From: Bifidobacterium asteroides
Lineage (GTDB): Bacteria; Actinomycetota; Actinomycetes; Actinomycetales; Bifidobacteriaceae
Reading direction: 5' to 3'
DNA: 64,000 nucleotides
NCBI RefSeq assembly: GCF_030758775.1
Contig: NZ_CP132384.1
Location: 1,922,001-1,986,000, forward strand
The translations under genes were made by a program, and so were the position numbers. Below the pieces are notes generated by a model. The model had not been told where the DNA came from. It saw only the letters and a program-made list of their open reading frames with translations, and did not search any database. Below are positions 55,884-64,000 of the stretch, piece after piece (within the stretch, counting starts at the first letter, position 1; each line of letters starts with the position of its first letter).

Positions 55884-56765
55884 TCAGTACCGATGGGATT
55901 GCCGGTAGGCTCTTGGCGTCGTTCCCATTTCCTGTTTGAATCGACGGTTGAAATTGGCAACATTGCCAAATCCGCTTCGAGCTCGAATACTGGCAATGGG
56001 CAAGTCGGTCGTGACCAGGAGACGGGACGCTCGGGAGATGCGCAGCCTACGGACCATGTCGGAAAAGTTGATTCCTGCAGCCTTCTTAAAGAACCTGGAG
56101 AAGGCCGATGGACTCATAGAAACAACCTCTGCGGCCCCGTTCAGGCTGATCTGGCCCGCAATATGTGAATTGACATAGGCCAGGACCTGATTGATCCGGT
56201 TAGCCGCATCTACTGAAGCATCAGGCTCATAGCCCGGAGTGACCATGGTGAACCATTCGTTACTCGGAGCTTGCACGAAGACTCTGAATATCTCCAAGAG
56301 GTCAATCAGCCGGTCAAGTTCACGGTGATTTCCCATATCCGTCAGTATCGTGGCGACCCGGACGGCGGATTGACCGGAAAGTACGATCGCCTGATGTCCC
56401 CGCTGCAGGAGAGCCGAAATCTGGCCAGCCTCAGGAAAGATCCGCGCAAGGGCCTGGATACGGTTGGGATGAACCTGACAAGCCACATCCCTATGCGAGA
56501 TGACTGTGCCTGCAGTCAGATCAGAAATCCAATTGTGTGGCACATTGCTTCCCAAAAGCGAGACCTGCCCTGGAGAAAAAGAGACCATGCCGTCACCAGC
56601 CATCATGTAGCCTCTACTTTCTCTGATCAAATGGATCTCTATCTCCGGGTGATAATGCCACCGGGCCAGAGCGGACGGGTAGCCGTGCTCCAGCCAACGG
56701 ATTGATTCATCTCCTCGTGGCACCACAACCTCAAGGGCCCCGCGATCAACTGCGCTGTCTCTCAT
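55884..56765 (-). CDS. AraC-family transcriptional regulator
   Basis: 293 aa. The N-terminal cupin (AraC_binding) domain contains ARWHYHPEIEIHLIRESRGY and GQVSLLGSNVPHNW. The C-terminal double HTH has ISLNGAAEVVSMSPSAFSRF and SIRARSGFGNVANFNRRFKQ, followed by MGTTPRAYRQ. It is divergent from the dehydrogenase operon at 56991, with 225 bp between the start codons, and is the likely activator of that operon. The effector is probably the sugar or polyol substrate (inferred). Confidence 0.93.
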   Translation of the reverse strand: MRDSAVDRGALEVVVPRGDESIRWLEHGYPSALARWHYHPEIEIHLIRESRGYMMAGDGMVSFSPGQVSLLGSNVPHNWISDLTAGTVISHRDVACQVHPNRIQALARIFPEAGQISALLQRGHQAIVLSGQSAVRVATILTDMGNHRELDRLIDLLEIFRVFVQAPSNEWFTMVTPGYEPDASVDAANRINQVLAYVNSHIAGQISLNGAAEVVSMSPSAFSRFFKKAAGINFSDMVRRLRISRASRLLVTTDLPIASIRARSGFGNVANFNRRFKQEMGTTPRAYRQSHRY

Positions 56766-56990
56766 GTATATGTAAACCTCCGCTGCAATCTGACACTATC
56801 AAGTGCAACAAAGCTATCGAAAGCCTATTCGTGCTGTCCTTCCCCCGCAGATCAGATTAGAAGTCAAAATAATACCACTATTGGTTATAGGGCAATATAT
56901 TCATCCCATCAGTGACGCATAGTATGGAAGCAAGTTGTCAATGACGATATAAATCCAACCCCCTTTTTAGCCCGGTTAAAGGAGCAGCAA

Positions 56991-58088
56991 ATGAAAGCGG
57001 TCGTTTTAGAGAAACAAGGCATCATCAAGGTACGGGATGTCCCCGATCCACCCGCACCCGGATCTGGCGAATTGCTCATAGCACCTCATACCGTTGGCAT
57101 ATGCGGCTCGGACTTGCACTACTACTTACACGGTAGAGTGGGCAAGTACGTGGTGCAAAAACCGATGATCATCGGACATGAGGCCTCAGGGACTGTTCTT
57201 GAAGTCGGACCCGGGGTCGAAGGATTCAAGGTCGGCGATAAGGTGGCGATGGAACCCGGAATCCCTGATATGAATTCCAAAGCCTCCAAGCTGGGACTAT
57301 ACAATATTGACCCTTCTGTCCGTTTCTTTGCAACTCCCCCCGTTGATGGCTGCCTCTGCGAAAAAATTGTTCATCCAGCAGCCTTCACCTACAAGTTGCC
57401 AGAGAATATGTCCTACGCGGAAGGAGCCCTCTTAGAGCCCCTTTCAGTAGGAATGTGGTCCGCTACCAAGGCCAGGATAAAACCAGGCGACACCGGAGCC
57501 GTGATTGGAGCAGGAACCATTGGACTGATGACGGCGGCTTCGGCTATGGCCGGGGGATGCGCACGCGTCCTAGTGTCCGACTCATCCCGCGTTAAATTGA
57601 ACCTAGCTGCCCAAATCCCTGGAGTCATTCCTGTGGACATCAACCAAGACAGCCTTCTGGACCGGGTCATGGCTGAGACAGATGGATGGGGAGCAGACCG
57701 TGTCTTCGAGGCATCTGGAAACCTCAATGCCTATCAGGAGCTCTGGAAACTGGGAGCGCCGGGCAACACTACCGTTATCGTCGGCATCCCAGCCGAAGGA
57801 ATCGTCCCTATGGATATTACCGAGGTCCAGGCCAGGGAGACCCGTATAGAGAACGTCTTTAGGTATGCCAATGTTTATCAGAAGTCCATTGATCTGGTTT
57901 CAGCAGGAAAAATCAACTTGAAGCCCTTCATCTCCCGAACCTACAGAATGAATCAGGCCCAGGAGGCCTTCGACAGGGCAGCCCAGGGGCACCAGGAGGA
58001 TGTCAAAATCCAGATAGAGCTACCCGATTTCAAGGAAGCTGCCGACAACGCACAACCCGGAGCACAGGAACCTGGGGATGAGTCATGA
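56991..58088 (+). CDS. Zinc-dependent alcohol dehydrogenase, sorbitol/xylitol dehydrogenase-like
   Basis: 365 aa medium-chain dehydrogenase that oxidises a polyol to a ketose with NAD. The catalytic zinc site is TVGICGSDLHYYLHG and GHEASGTVLE. RFFATPPVDGCLCEKIVHPA is a mark of the sorbitol/xylitol dehydrogenase group. The Rossmann motif is GAVIGAGTIGLM. The four cysteines of the structural zinc lobe are absent: the segment after MEPGIP reads DMNSKASKLGLYN. Its stop overlaps the next start (ATGA), so the two dehydrogenases are coupled. Confidence 0.9.
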   Translation: MKAVVLEKQGIIKVRDVPDPPAPGSGELLIAPHTVGICGSDLHYYLHGRVGKYVVQKPMIIGHEASGTVLEVGPGVEGFKVGDKVAMEPGIPDMNSKASKLGLYNIDPSVRFFATPPVDGCLCEKIVHPAAFTYKLPENMSYAEGALLEPLSVGMWSATKARIKPGDTGAVIGAGTIGLMTAASAMAGGCARVLVSDSSRVKLNLAAQIPGVIPVDINQDSLLDRVMAETDGWGADRVFEASGNLNAYQELWKLGAPGNTTVIVGIPAEGIVPMDITEVQARETRIENVFRYANVYQKSIDLVSAGKINLKPFISRTYRMNQAQEAFDRAAQGHQEDVKIQIELPDFKEAADNAQPGAQEPGDES

Positions 58089-59089
58089 AAGCACTTGTTC
58101 TAAAAAACCCACAAGAACTGGACCTGGAGGACGTGCCCACGCCCCACATTGGCAGCGCAGAAGTCCTAATCCGCACTGCTTATGCGGGTATTTGCGGCAC
58201 CGACCGTGATCTGTATCTGGGTCTTCCTGGTTCAGCTAAAGCTGATCCGCCCATCATACTAGGCCACGAGAATTCAGGCCGGATCGCGTACGTCGGAAGC
58301 CAGGTGACCGGTCTAGCGGTTGGGGATAATGTGGCCGTGGATCCCAACATCTACTGCCACCAGTGCAACTACTGCCGAAGCGGGAAACCCGGGCTTTGCA
58401 GTCACTTGTCAGCTATCGGTGTGACCCGGAACGGGGGGATGGCGGAATACTTCTCGGCCCCTGCTGAAGTAGTCTACAAAGTACCCAATGGAATCGGGCT
58501 GCGAGAAGCATCCATGATGGAACCAATCTCCTGTGCGGTCCACGGCGTAAATCTCATGGCATTGCGACCCAATCAGAAGGCACTGGTCATCGGGGACGGC
58601 TTCATGGGACAGCTCTTCGCCCAGATTCTTCAATGCTATGGTCTGGTCCAGGTGGATCTAGCCGGCATCAGTGCTGAGAAACTGGCCTTGGGCAGACGTT
58701 TGAGCAACATCCACGCCACCTACAAGACTGACTGCGAGACTCTGCCTGTCGAGGCCTATGATCTGGTCGTGGAGGCCGTTGGCCTTCCAGCCACACAGGC
58801 GCAGGCCATCCAAGCGTGCAGACGTGGTGCCCAGGTCCTCATGTTCGGGGTGGGCGCCCCCGATGCCCACTTCACCATGAACACCTATGATATTTACCAA
58901 AAAGAACTGACCATAAAAGGGTCCTTCATCAATCCCCTCTCCTGCATGGATGCCATCAGTCTCCTAGAATCCGGGCGGTTGAATATAAGTGACCTGATTA
59001 GTCACGAACTGAAACTGGAACAAGTTCCTGAACTCATGGAAGGCAAGATTGGTGAAACGACCAAGGCATTGGTCACATTCCCGAATTGA
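58085..59089 (+). CDS. Zinc-dependent alcohol dehydrogenase (MDR family)
   Basis: 334 aa. Unlike its upstream neighbour it keeps the structural zinc lobe (NIYCHQCNYCRSGKPGLCSH). The catalytic zinc site is AGICGTDRDLYLG and GHENSGRIAYVG. The nucleotide-binding stretch is ALVIGDGFMGQLFAQIL. ELTIKGSFINPLSCMDAISL near the C-terminus is typical of polyol/threonine-dehydrogenase-like members. It probably acts on another step of the same polyol pathway; the substrate is unknown. Confidence 0.9.
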   Translation: MKALVLKNPQELDLEDVPTPHIGSAEVLIRTAYAGICGTDRDLYLGLPGSAKADPPIILGHENSGRIAYVGSQVTGLAVGDNVAVDPNIYCHQCNYCRSGKPGLCSHLSAIGVTRNGGMAEYFSAPAEVVYKVPNGIGLREASMMEPISCAVHGVNLMALRPNQKALVIGDGFMGQLFAQILQCYGLVQVDLAGISAEKLALGRRLSNIHATYKTDCETLPVEAYDLVVEAVGLPATQAQAIQACRRGAQVLMFGVGAPDAHFTMNTYDIYQKELTIKGSFINPLSCMDAISLLESGRLNISDLISHELKLEQVPELMEGKIGETTKALVTFPN

Positions 59090-59155
59090 CAAGAACTGCT
59101 GAAACAGCCCTAACATGCTATCAAGTACCTTAACCCTCAAGGAGGAGTCATCACT

Positions 59156-59551
59156 ATGCAAAACATGTCGGCTTTCACCACTGACTTCCAGCACTCGGGC
59201 ATGATCGCCCGCGATCTGGACGAGACCATCGACTTCTACACGAACAAACTCGGGTTCGAGCTGGTCGGCATCTACCCCAACGGAGAGAACCGCTGCGCCT
59301 TTCTGCGACTGGGCCATCTGACCATCGAAACCTGGGAGGGCGAGCCTGCGCCCATGCGCACCGGAGCCATCAACCATTGGGCGCTGGATACGCCAGACAT
59401 CGATGCCGCCTACAAGCATGCCCTGGAGATGGGATTGACCATCAGAGAGGACTCCATCCAGTCCATTCCCACCTTCTGGCAGCACGGAATCCGCTACTTC
59501 AACGTCATCGGCCCCAACCAGGAGACCATCGAGTTCTGCCAGATTCTCTGA
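59156..59551 (+). CDS. VOC-family (glyoxalase/bleomycin-resistance fold) protein
   Basis: 131 aa with one paired beta-alpha-beta-beta-beta fold: DFQHSGMIARDLDETIDFYT opens the first module and INHWALDTPDIDAAYKHALE the second. GPNQETIEFCQIL closes the metal site. The likely metal ligands are His (DFQHSG), Glu (LTIETWEG), His (INHWAL) and Glu (TIEFCQ). AAGGAGGAG precedes the start. It is co-directional with the dehydrogenases. The substrate is unknown; an isomerase or lyase step on a sugar-derived compound is possible. Confidence 0.88.
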   Translation: MQNMSAFTTDFQHSGMIARDLDETIDFYTNKLGFELVGIYPNGENRCAFLRLGHLTIETWEGEPAPMRTGAINHWALDTPDIDAAYKHALEMGLTIREDSIQSIPTFWQHGIRYFNVIGPNQETIEFCQIL

Positions 59552-59809
59552 ACGCCATCCGATCAGGCTGCAAGAAGACATAGCCTGACGTGCGAATCCT
59601 GTATACAGCGAGCGCAGAGCTCCATACGGGCAATCCCATGTGAGTAATGAGACACATTTATCTGCAGCTTGCAAGGAACTGAAGTCACCTGAATTTCCCT
59701 AGAAACCAGCCACTTTCGACACAAAACCCCTTTCAATGCGACCCGTATTCCTCCACTAGAATGAGCATTGCGTCCAATGCGGGGCGCCTGATAATGAAAG
59801 AAGTTTCTC

Positions 59810-60703
59810 ATGACGAACATTGAGAATGTCACGGTGGCCGGCGGTGGAGTGCTGGGCAGCCAGATCGCCTTCCAATCAGCCTTCAAGGGCAAGAAAGTCA
59901 TAGTCTACGACATCAATGATGAGGCCATTGCAGCGGCGGAGCAGCGGATCAAGAACCGTCGTGACCTCTACAAGCGGGACATCAACGCCACCGACGAGCA
60001 GTTCGATGCAGGCTTGAACAACCTGAGCTACAGCGCAGACCTGGCCGAAGCCGTCAAGAACGCCGACCTGGTTATCGAAGCCGTCCCCGAGAAACCCTCC
60101 ATCAAGCATAACTTCTATCAGAGCCTGGCCAAGGTAGCCCCTGAGAAGACCATCTTCGCCAGCAACTCCTCCACCTACGTGCCCAGCACCTATGCCGCAG
60201 ACACCGGTCGTCCAGCTAAGTTCCTCTGCCTTCACTTCGCCAATCACGTGTGGCGCATGAACACCGCCGAGATTATGGGCTCCGACCAGACCGACCCCGA
60301 CATCTTCAACGAGATCGTGGACTACGCCAAGGAAATCGGCATGGTCCCCATCCCGCTCCACAAGGAGCAGCCCGGGTACATCCTCAACAGCCTGCTGGTC
60401 CCCTTCCTGGAGGATGCCGGCTATCTCTGGGGCAACGACATAGCAGACCCTGAAACCATCGATAAGACCTGGATGATCGGCACTGGCTCGCCCGTTGGCC
60501 CCTTCGGCGCCTATGACGCGGTCGGCCTGCGGACCATTTACAACATCATCGAAGAGCAGAAAGGCGACGACCCCGACTTCAAGCCCTTCCTGGAGAAGGT
60601 CAGGAAGATGCTCGACGAGGGGAAGACCGGCAGTGACGCAGGCCACGGATTCTATGACTATCCGAACCCGCGTTACAAGGATGAGGACTTCCTCAAGGCC
60701 TGA
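59810..60703 (+). CDS. 3-hydroxyacyl-CoA dehydrogenase family protein, copy 1
   Basis: 297 aa NAD-dependent dehydrogenase. The N-terminal Rossmann motif is VAGGGVLGSQIAFQSAFKGK. The central stretch DLVIEAVPEKPSIKHNFYQS is followed by FASNSSTYVPS (catalytic Ser), LHFANHVWRMNTAEI (catalytic His) and PGYILNSLLVP (Asn). ADPETIDKTWMIGTGSPVGP leads into the C-terminal domain. The same fold serves hydroxybutyryl-CoA, gulonate and carnitine dehydrogenases. The company of polyol dehydrogenases makes a sugar-acid or polyol role as likely as fatty-acid metabolism. Confidence 0.88.
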   Translation: MTNIENVTVAGGGVLGSQIAFQSAFKGKKVIVYDINDEAIAAAEQRIKNRRDLYKRDINATDEQFDAGLNNLSYSADLAEAVKNADLVIEAVPEKPSIKHNFYQSLAKVAPEKTIFASNSSTYVPSTYAADTGRPAKFLCLHFANHVWRMNTAEIMGSDQTDPDIFNEIVDYAKEIGMVPIPLHKEQPGYILNSLLVPFLEDAGYLWGNDIADPETIDKTWMIGTGSPVGPFGAYDAVGLRTIYNIIEEQKGDDPDFKPFLEKVRKMLDEGKTGSDAGHGFYDYPNPRYKDEDFLKA

Positions 60704-60804
60704 TCGTCTGTCTGCCGAATCTGTGAGCCAGGCCCCGTCCAAGACCTGGCTCTACTATGGAAAGGCGTATCCAAGGATGGATACCACGAATGAAAGAGGT
60801 TTTT

Positions 60805-61698
60805 ATGACGAACATTCATAATGTCACGGTTGCCGGCGGTGGGGTGCTTGGTAGCCAAATCGCCTATCAATCAGCCTTCAAAGGCAAGAAAGTGACGATC
60901 TACGACATCAACGACCAGGCTGTGGCGGCCGCAGAGGAGCGTGTCAAGAACCTGCGCGATTCTTACAAGCACGACATCAACGCCACTGATGAACAGTTCG
61001 ATGCCGGACTGAATAACATGTCCTTTACCGCCGACATGGCCGAGGCTGTCAAGAATGCCGACTTGGTCATCGAAGCTGTCCCCGAGAAGCCTTCCATCAA
61101 GCACGACTTCTACCAGAGCTTGGCCAAACTGGCACCCGAGGACACCATCTTCACCAGCAACTCCTCCACCTACGTGCCCAGCACCTTCGCACCTGACACG
61201 GGCAGGCCGGACAAGTTCCTGAACATGCACTTCGCCAACCAAGTCTGGCTGAACAACACCGCAGAGATCATGGGATCCGAGCAGACTGACCCCAAGGTCT
61301 TCAACGAGATCGTGGACTATGCCAAGGAAATCGGCATGGTTCCCATCGTCCTGAAGAAGGAGCAGCCAGGATATGTCCTGAACACCCTTCTCATCCCCCT
61401 GCTCAACGCCGCCGCCCACCTCTGGGGCCACGACATCGCAGACCCGGAGACCGTGGACAAGACCTGGATGATCGGCACGGGCGCCCCCATGGGACCCTTT
61501 GCCATCTTTGACGTTGTGGGGCTGCGGACCGCCTTCAACATCACCAAGGAACAGCAGGGCGACAACCCCGACTTCAAGCCCTTCATGGATAAGATCCAGA
61601 AGATGATGGACGAGGGCAAGACCGGCAAGGACTCCGGACAAGGCTTCTACACTTATCCGAACCCCGCCTTTGCTGATCCAAACTTCCTGAAGGCCTGA
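60805..61698 (+). CDS. 3-hydroxyacyl-CoA dehydrogenase family protein, copy 2
   Basis: 297 aa, a close tandem paralogue of the preceding gene with the same motifs (VAGGGVLGSQIAYQSAFKGK, TSNSSTYVPS, MHFANQVWLNNTAEI, PGYVLNTLLIP). The ATG at 60805 has AAAGAGG upstream. The frame is open to 60757, but the added residues are unlike the family. Copies 1 and 2 share long identical stretches, pointing to a tandem duplication. A strong terminator follows at 61721-61786. Confidence 0.9.
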   Translation: MTNIHNVTVAGGGVLGSQIAYQSAFKGKKVTIYDINDQAVAAAEERVKNLRDSYKHDINATDEQFDAGLNNMSFTADMAEAVKNADLVIEAVPEKPSIKHDFYQSLAKLAPEDTIFTSNSSTYVPSTFAPDTGRPDKFLNMHFANQVWLNNTAEIMGSEQTDPKVFNEIVDYAKEIGMVPIVLKKEQPGYVLNTLLIPLLNAAAHLWGHDIADPETVDKTWMIGTGAPMGPFAIFDVVGLRTAFNITKEQQGDNPDFKPFMDKIQKMMDEGKTGKDSGQGFYTYPNPAFADPNFLKA

Positions 61699-61720
61699 CA
61701 GGACAGCTCTTCTATCAATA

Positions 61721-61786
61721 GAGCCCGCCCGTTCTGAGGGACCGCGTTGCGACGCACCTCCCCCTCAACCGGCGGGCCCGCTTTTT
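61721..61786 (+). terminator. Rho-independent terminator after the dehydrogenase operon
   Basis: GCCCGCC-CGTTC-TGAGGG pairs, with a small bulge, with CCCTCAACCGGCGGGC. The run CTTTTT at 61781-61786 follows. It lies 23 bp after the stop of copy 2. Confidence 0.8.
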
Positions 61787-61814
61787 CATCAGTCATTCTC
61801 GATCGGAGCCTATC

Positions 61815-61995
61815 GTCACGCAGCTCTCAGGCGTACCCAAGGGCTCCTTCGGACCGCCTACAGCATCCTCTGCTAGCACAAGGGCGGCAATCCTCGAGCC
61901 AAGCCCTTCCTGGACAAGCTGTGAGAAGAGACTGATAGGCCTTCTTCCACTTCCCAGATAACGACTACCGGGGTCCCGAATTTCTCAAGGTCTGA
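61815..61995 (+). pseudogene. C-terminal remnant of a third 3-hydroxyacyl-CoA dehydrogenase copy
   Basis: Fragments in changing frames align in order with the end of copies 1 and 2. LLRTAYSIL parallels LRTAFNI, GNPRAKPFLDKL parallels DNPDFKPFMDKI, and AFFHFPDNDYRGPEFLKV ending at TGA 61993-61995 parallels GFYTYPNPAFADPNFLKA. Stops and at least two frameshifts separate them. It lies beyond the terminator. Confidence 0.75.
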
Positions 61996-62173
61996 ATCGA
62001 ATCCTCCCAAGTGAGCTGTGAGGGCGAAGCTTGGCCTTTCACAGCTCACAACAGGGGACGTGGTAAGCTGTATATTTATGGCATTTTTGTGAAAACCGCT
62101 AAAGGAAGAGGCAGACAGGGAAATCACAAAGGCGGAAAAGACGAACAACGGCCTAGGGGCCGGAGAAGGAACA

Positions 62174-63832
62174 ATGGCAGAGGACGATAAAATCGTGGCT
62201 GCAGATAGCGGCCAACATGAGCAGGAACGACGCGGCAGGCAGACAGCCAAGCAGATCAAGAAGCAGCAGGCCGCAGCCAAGCGCAAGGCCCGCAAACAGA
62301 ATCCCAGACCTCACCGGGGCTGGAGCGAACGCCTGCATCTGACCGACATCAACGTGGTGGACAGGTCCACCCTTAAGCGGGCCATCGCCGGCACCGTGGT
62401 CGGCAACTTCATGGAATGGTACGACGTGGGGGTCTACGGCTACCTAGCAGTCACCATCGGCCGCGTCTTCCTGTCTGACGCATCCGATGCCGTGCAACGG
62501 CTCTTCTCCCTGGGTGTTTTCGCTGTCACCTTCATCGCCCGCCCCTTGGGCGGCGTGGTCCTGGGCCAGCTGGGCGACAAGGTCGGCCGCCAGCGCATTC
62601 TGGCCTTCACCCTGCTGAGCATGTCCGCAGCCACCCTGCTGATCGGCCTTCTACCCAGCTATGCGGCCGTCGGTCCCCTGGCGCCCATCCTGCTCATCCT
62701 GCTCAAGCTGATCCAGGGCTTCTCCACGGGCGGCGAGTACGCAGGCGCCTCCACCATGGTCACCGAGTACTCGCCGGACCGGCATCGCGGATTCTTCGCA
62801 TCCCTGTTGGACGTGGGATCCTACTTCGGCTACGCCTTCGGAGCAGCCTTGGTCTCCTTGCTAGAGTTCTCCATTTCCCCGGAAGCCATGCTGGCCTGGG
62901 GCTGGCGCATCCCCTTCATCATCGCTCTCCCGTTGGCCGCTATCGCGGTCTACTTCCGGGCCAAGGTCCAGGATACCCCCGCCTTCCGCCAGGCCCAGGA
63001 TGCCAGCGACGAGAAGACCAAGAGCCAACACAAGAGCCTGTTGGACCTGATCCGGGGCTATTGGCGGGAGCTGCTCATGGCCTTCATCCTGGTGGCCGCG
63101 GCCAACACCCTGAGCTACACGCTGACCGCCTACATGCCCACCTACCTGTCGGGCACCCTGCACTACAACACGGCCCAGGCCAACCTGCTCTCCCTGCCGG
63201 TCCTGCTCATGGTGGCCTGCTGCATCCCCATTACCGGAGCCCTTTCAGACCGCTTCGGCCGCAAGAAGGTGCTGTTCATGGGGGCCTTCACCGGACTGTG
63301 CCTGGCCCTGCCGGCCTTCCGACTGTTGGAGCATGAGACCACAGGTGCCGTCTTCGGCGGACTGGTTCTGCTGGCCATCCCGGTCATCTTCTTCGTGGCC
63401 AACCTGGCCTCCACCCTGCCGGCCCTCTTCCCCACTGCCTCCCGTTACGGCGGCATGGGACTGTCTTACAACCTGGCCGTAGCCGTCTTTGGCGGAACCG
63501 CACCTGTCATCATGGAAGGACTGGTGACCGCGACTGGCAAGTCCCTGGCACCCGCCTACTGGATCATGTTCACTTCGACCTGCGGTCTGATCACCGTGCT
63601 CTTCCTTGCAGAGACCGCGCGGCGCCCCATGCCTGGCACTCTGCCCACCGTGCTCAACCGGCAGGAGGCACGCGACCTGGTGGCCACACAGGACCGCAAC
63701 CCCGATCTGGACGTAAAGACCATCATCAAGGATGCCGAAGAGAGCGGAGTGCGCAAGACGCCGAAAAAGCTGGCTGCCGAGACGCGCAAACTTCTGGGCA
63801 TTCCCCGCTCGGGAGACAAAAACAAGAAATAG
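62174..63832 (+). CDS. MFS transporter of the metabolite:H+ symporter (MHS/ProP-like) family
   Basis: 552 aa, 12 transmembrane segments. It begins with a charged 70-residue N-terminal extension rich in Lys, Gln and Arg. The first helix region AGTVVGNFMEWYDVGVYGYL is the MHS hallmark. MFS loop motifs are GQLGDKVGRQRIL (loop 2-3) and LSDRFGRKKVLFM (loop 8-9). GFSTGGEYAGASTMVTEYSP is also typical. A long charged C-terminal tail follows helix 12. Relatives import proline/betaine, citrate or other small solutes. GAAGGA precedes the ATG. Confidence 0.92.
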   Translation: MAEDDKIVAADSGQHEQERRGRQTAKQIKKQQAAAKRKARKQNPRPHRGWSERLHLTDINVVDRSTLKRAIAGTVVGNFMEWYDVGVYGYLAVTIGRVFLSDASDAVQRLFSLGVFAVTFIARPLGGVVLGQLGDKVGRQRILAFTLLSMSAATLLIGLLPSYAAVGPLAPILLILLKLIQGFSTGGEYAGASTMVTEYSPDRHRGFFASLLDVGSYFGYAFGAALVSLLEFSISPEAMLAWGWRIPFIIALPLAAIAVYFRAKVQDTPAFRQAQDASDEKTKSQHKSLLDLIRGYWRELLMAFILVAAANTLSYTLTAYMPTYLSGTLHYNTAQANLLSLPVLLMVACCIPITGALSDRFGRKKVLFMGAFTGLCLALPAFRLLEHETTGAVFGGLVLLAIPVIFFVANLASTLPALFPTASRYGGMGLSYNLAVAVFGGTAPVIMEGLVTATGKSLAPAYWIMFTSTCGLITVLFLAETARRPMPGTLPTVLNRQEARDLVATQDRNPDLDVKTIIKDAEESGVRKTPKKLAAETRKLLGIPRSGDKNKK

Positions 63833-64000
63833 GTACCGCATTCAAGGCGGAGGAACGTCTACTAGCTCAGGTTGTGGGAGTTGAGTCCAAATTGAAGACA
63901 GGATGCTATCTTCTCTTCCGATAATCGGGATGAAGATAAGGGTTTTGCACCGCCAGCATCTGGAGAAGGCGCCAAGCACAACATTCGGCTGGTGGGCCAG

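Overview
The window looks like a chromosomal segment of a Bifidobacterium or a close relative. The evidence is a GC-rich actinobacterial core, a sucrose phosphorylase whose catalytic residues fall at the same numbers (D192, E232, D290, 504 aa) as in the Bifidobacterium adolescentis enzyme, and core genes such as dnaB, murT, ftsY and amtB-glnB typical of that lineage. The species cannot be fixed from sequence alone.

Layout. 1-8600: housekeeping genes (murT cut by the left edge, dnaB with DnaA-box-like sites upstream, a MATE exporter, the ammonium operon amtB-glnB, ftsY, a small membrane protein, a GNAT acetyltransferase). 8900-13050: an operon reading leftward with an FtsX-type ABC transporter (ATPase and permease) and a NarL-type two-component system. 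A tRNA-Lys(UUU) at 13539-13611 marks the edge of an AT-rich island (13612 to about 18900). Its only convincing cargo is an AAA ATPase plus subtilisin-like protease pair that resembles the IetAS plasmid-exclusion/anti-phage system. 19156-22287: a large cation P-type ATPase. 22308-27554: a block bounded by two 131-bp direct repeats, each carrying a copy of the P-type ATPase promoter. It contains a 39-codon peptide gene, a second FtsX-type transporter whose ATPase has an amber stop inside the ABC signature, and a badly frameshifted ABC exporter. I read it as a decaying peptide (RiPP/bacteriocin-like) locus.

28488-36143: a sucrose/alpha-glucoside locus (binding lipoprotein, two permeases, GH13 alpha-glucosidase, LacI regulator, sucrose phosphorylase) with four matching operator-like sites. 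36585-37277 is a dead LacI gene. 37351-38934 is an AlbA_2-domain protein with an inverted-repeat operator array upstream. 39148-43861 is an orphan lantibiotic-immunity-type module: an ATPase with an E-loop, two permeases, and an OmpR-type two-component system. 44068-46759 is a third drug/peptide ABC exporter. 47403-52655 is an iron-siderophore uptake locus (binding lipoprotein, two FecCD permeases, ATPase, siderophore-interacting reductase) with a partial iron box. 52892-55085 is an isolated trpE-trpG pair. 55884-61698 is an AraC regulator divergent from two polyol/sugar dehydrogenases, a VOC protein and two tandem 3-hydroxyacyl-CoA-dehydrogenase-like genes, followed by the remnant of a third. 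62174-63832 is an MHS-type MFS transporter.

Taken together, the accessory part is dominated by self-protection: three intact or nearly intact peptide/drug ABC modules, two two-component systems, one decaying peptide locus and one defence-like ATPase/protease pair. The rest is plant- or nectar-sugar use and iron capture. The most promising under-described elements are the ATPase/protease pair with a C-terminal helix-turn-helix, and the repeat-bounded peptide locus.
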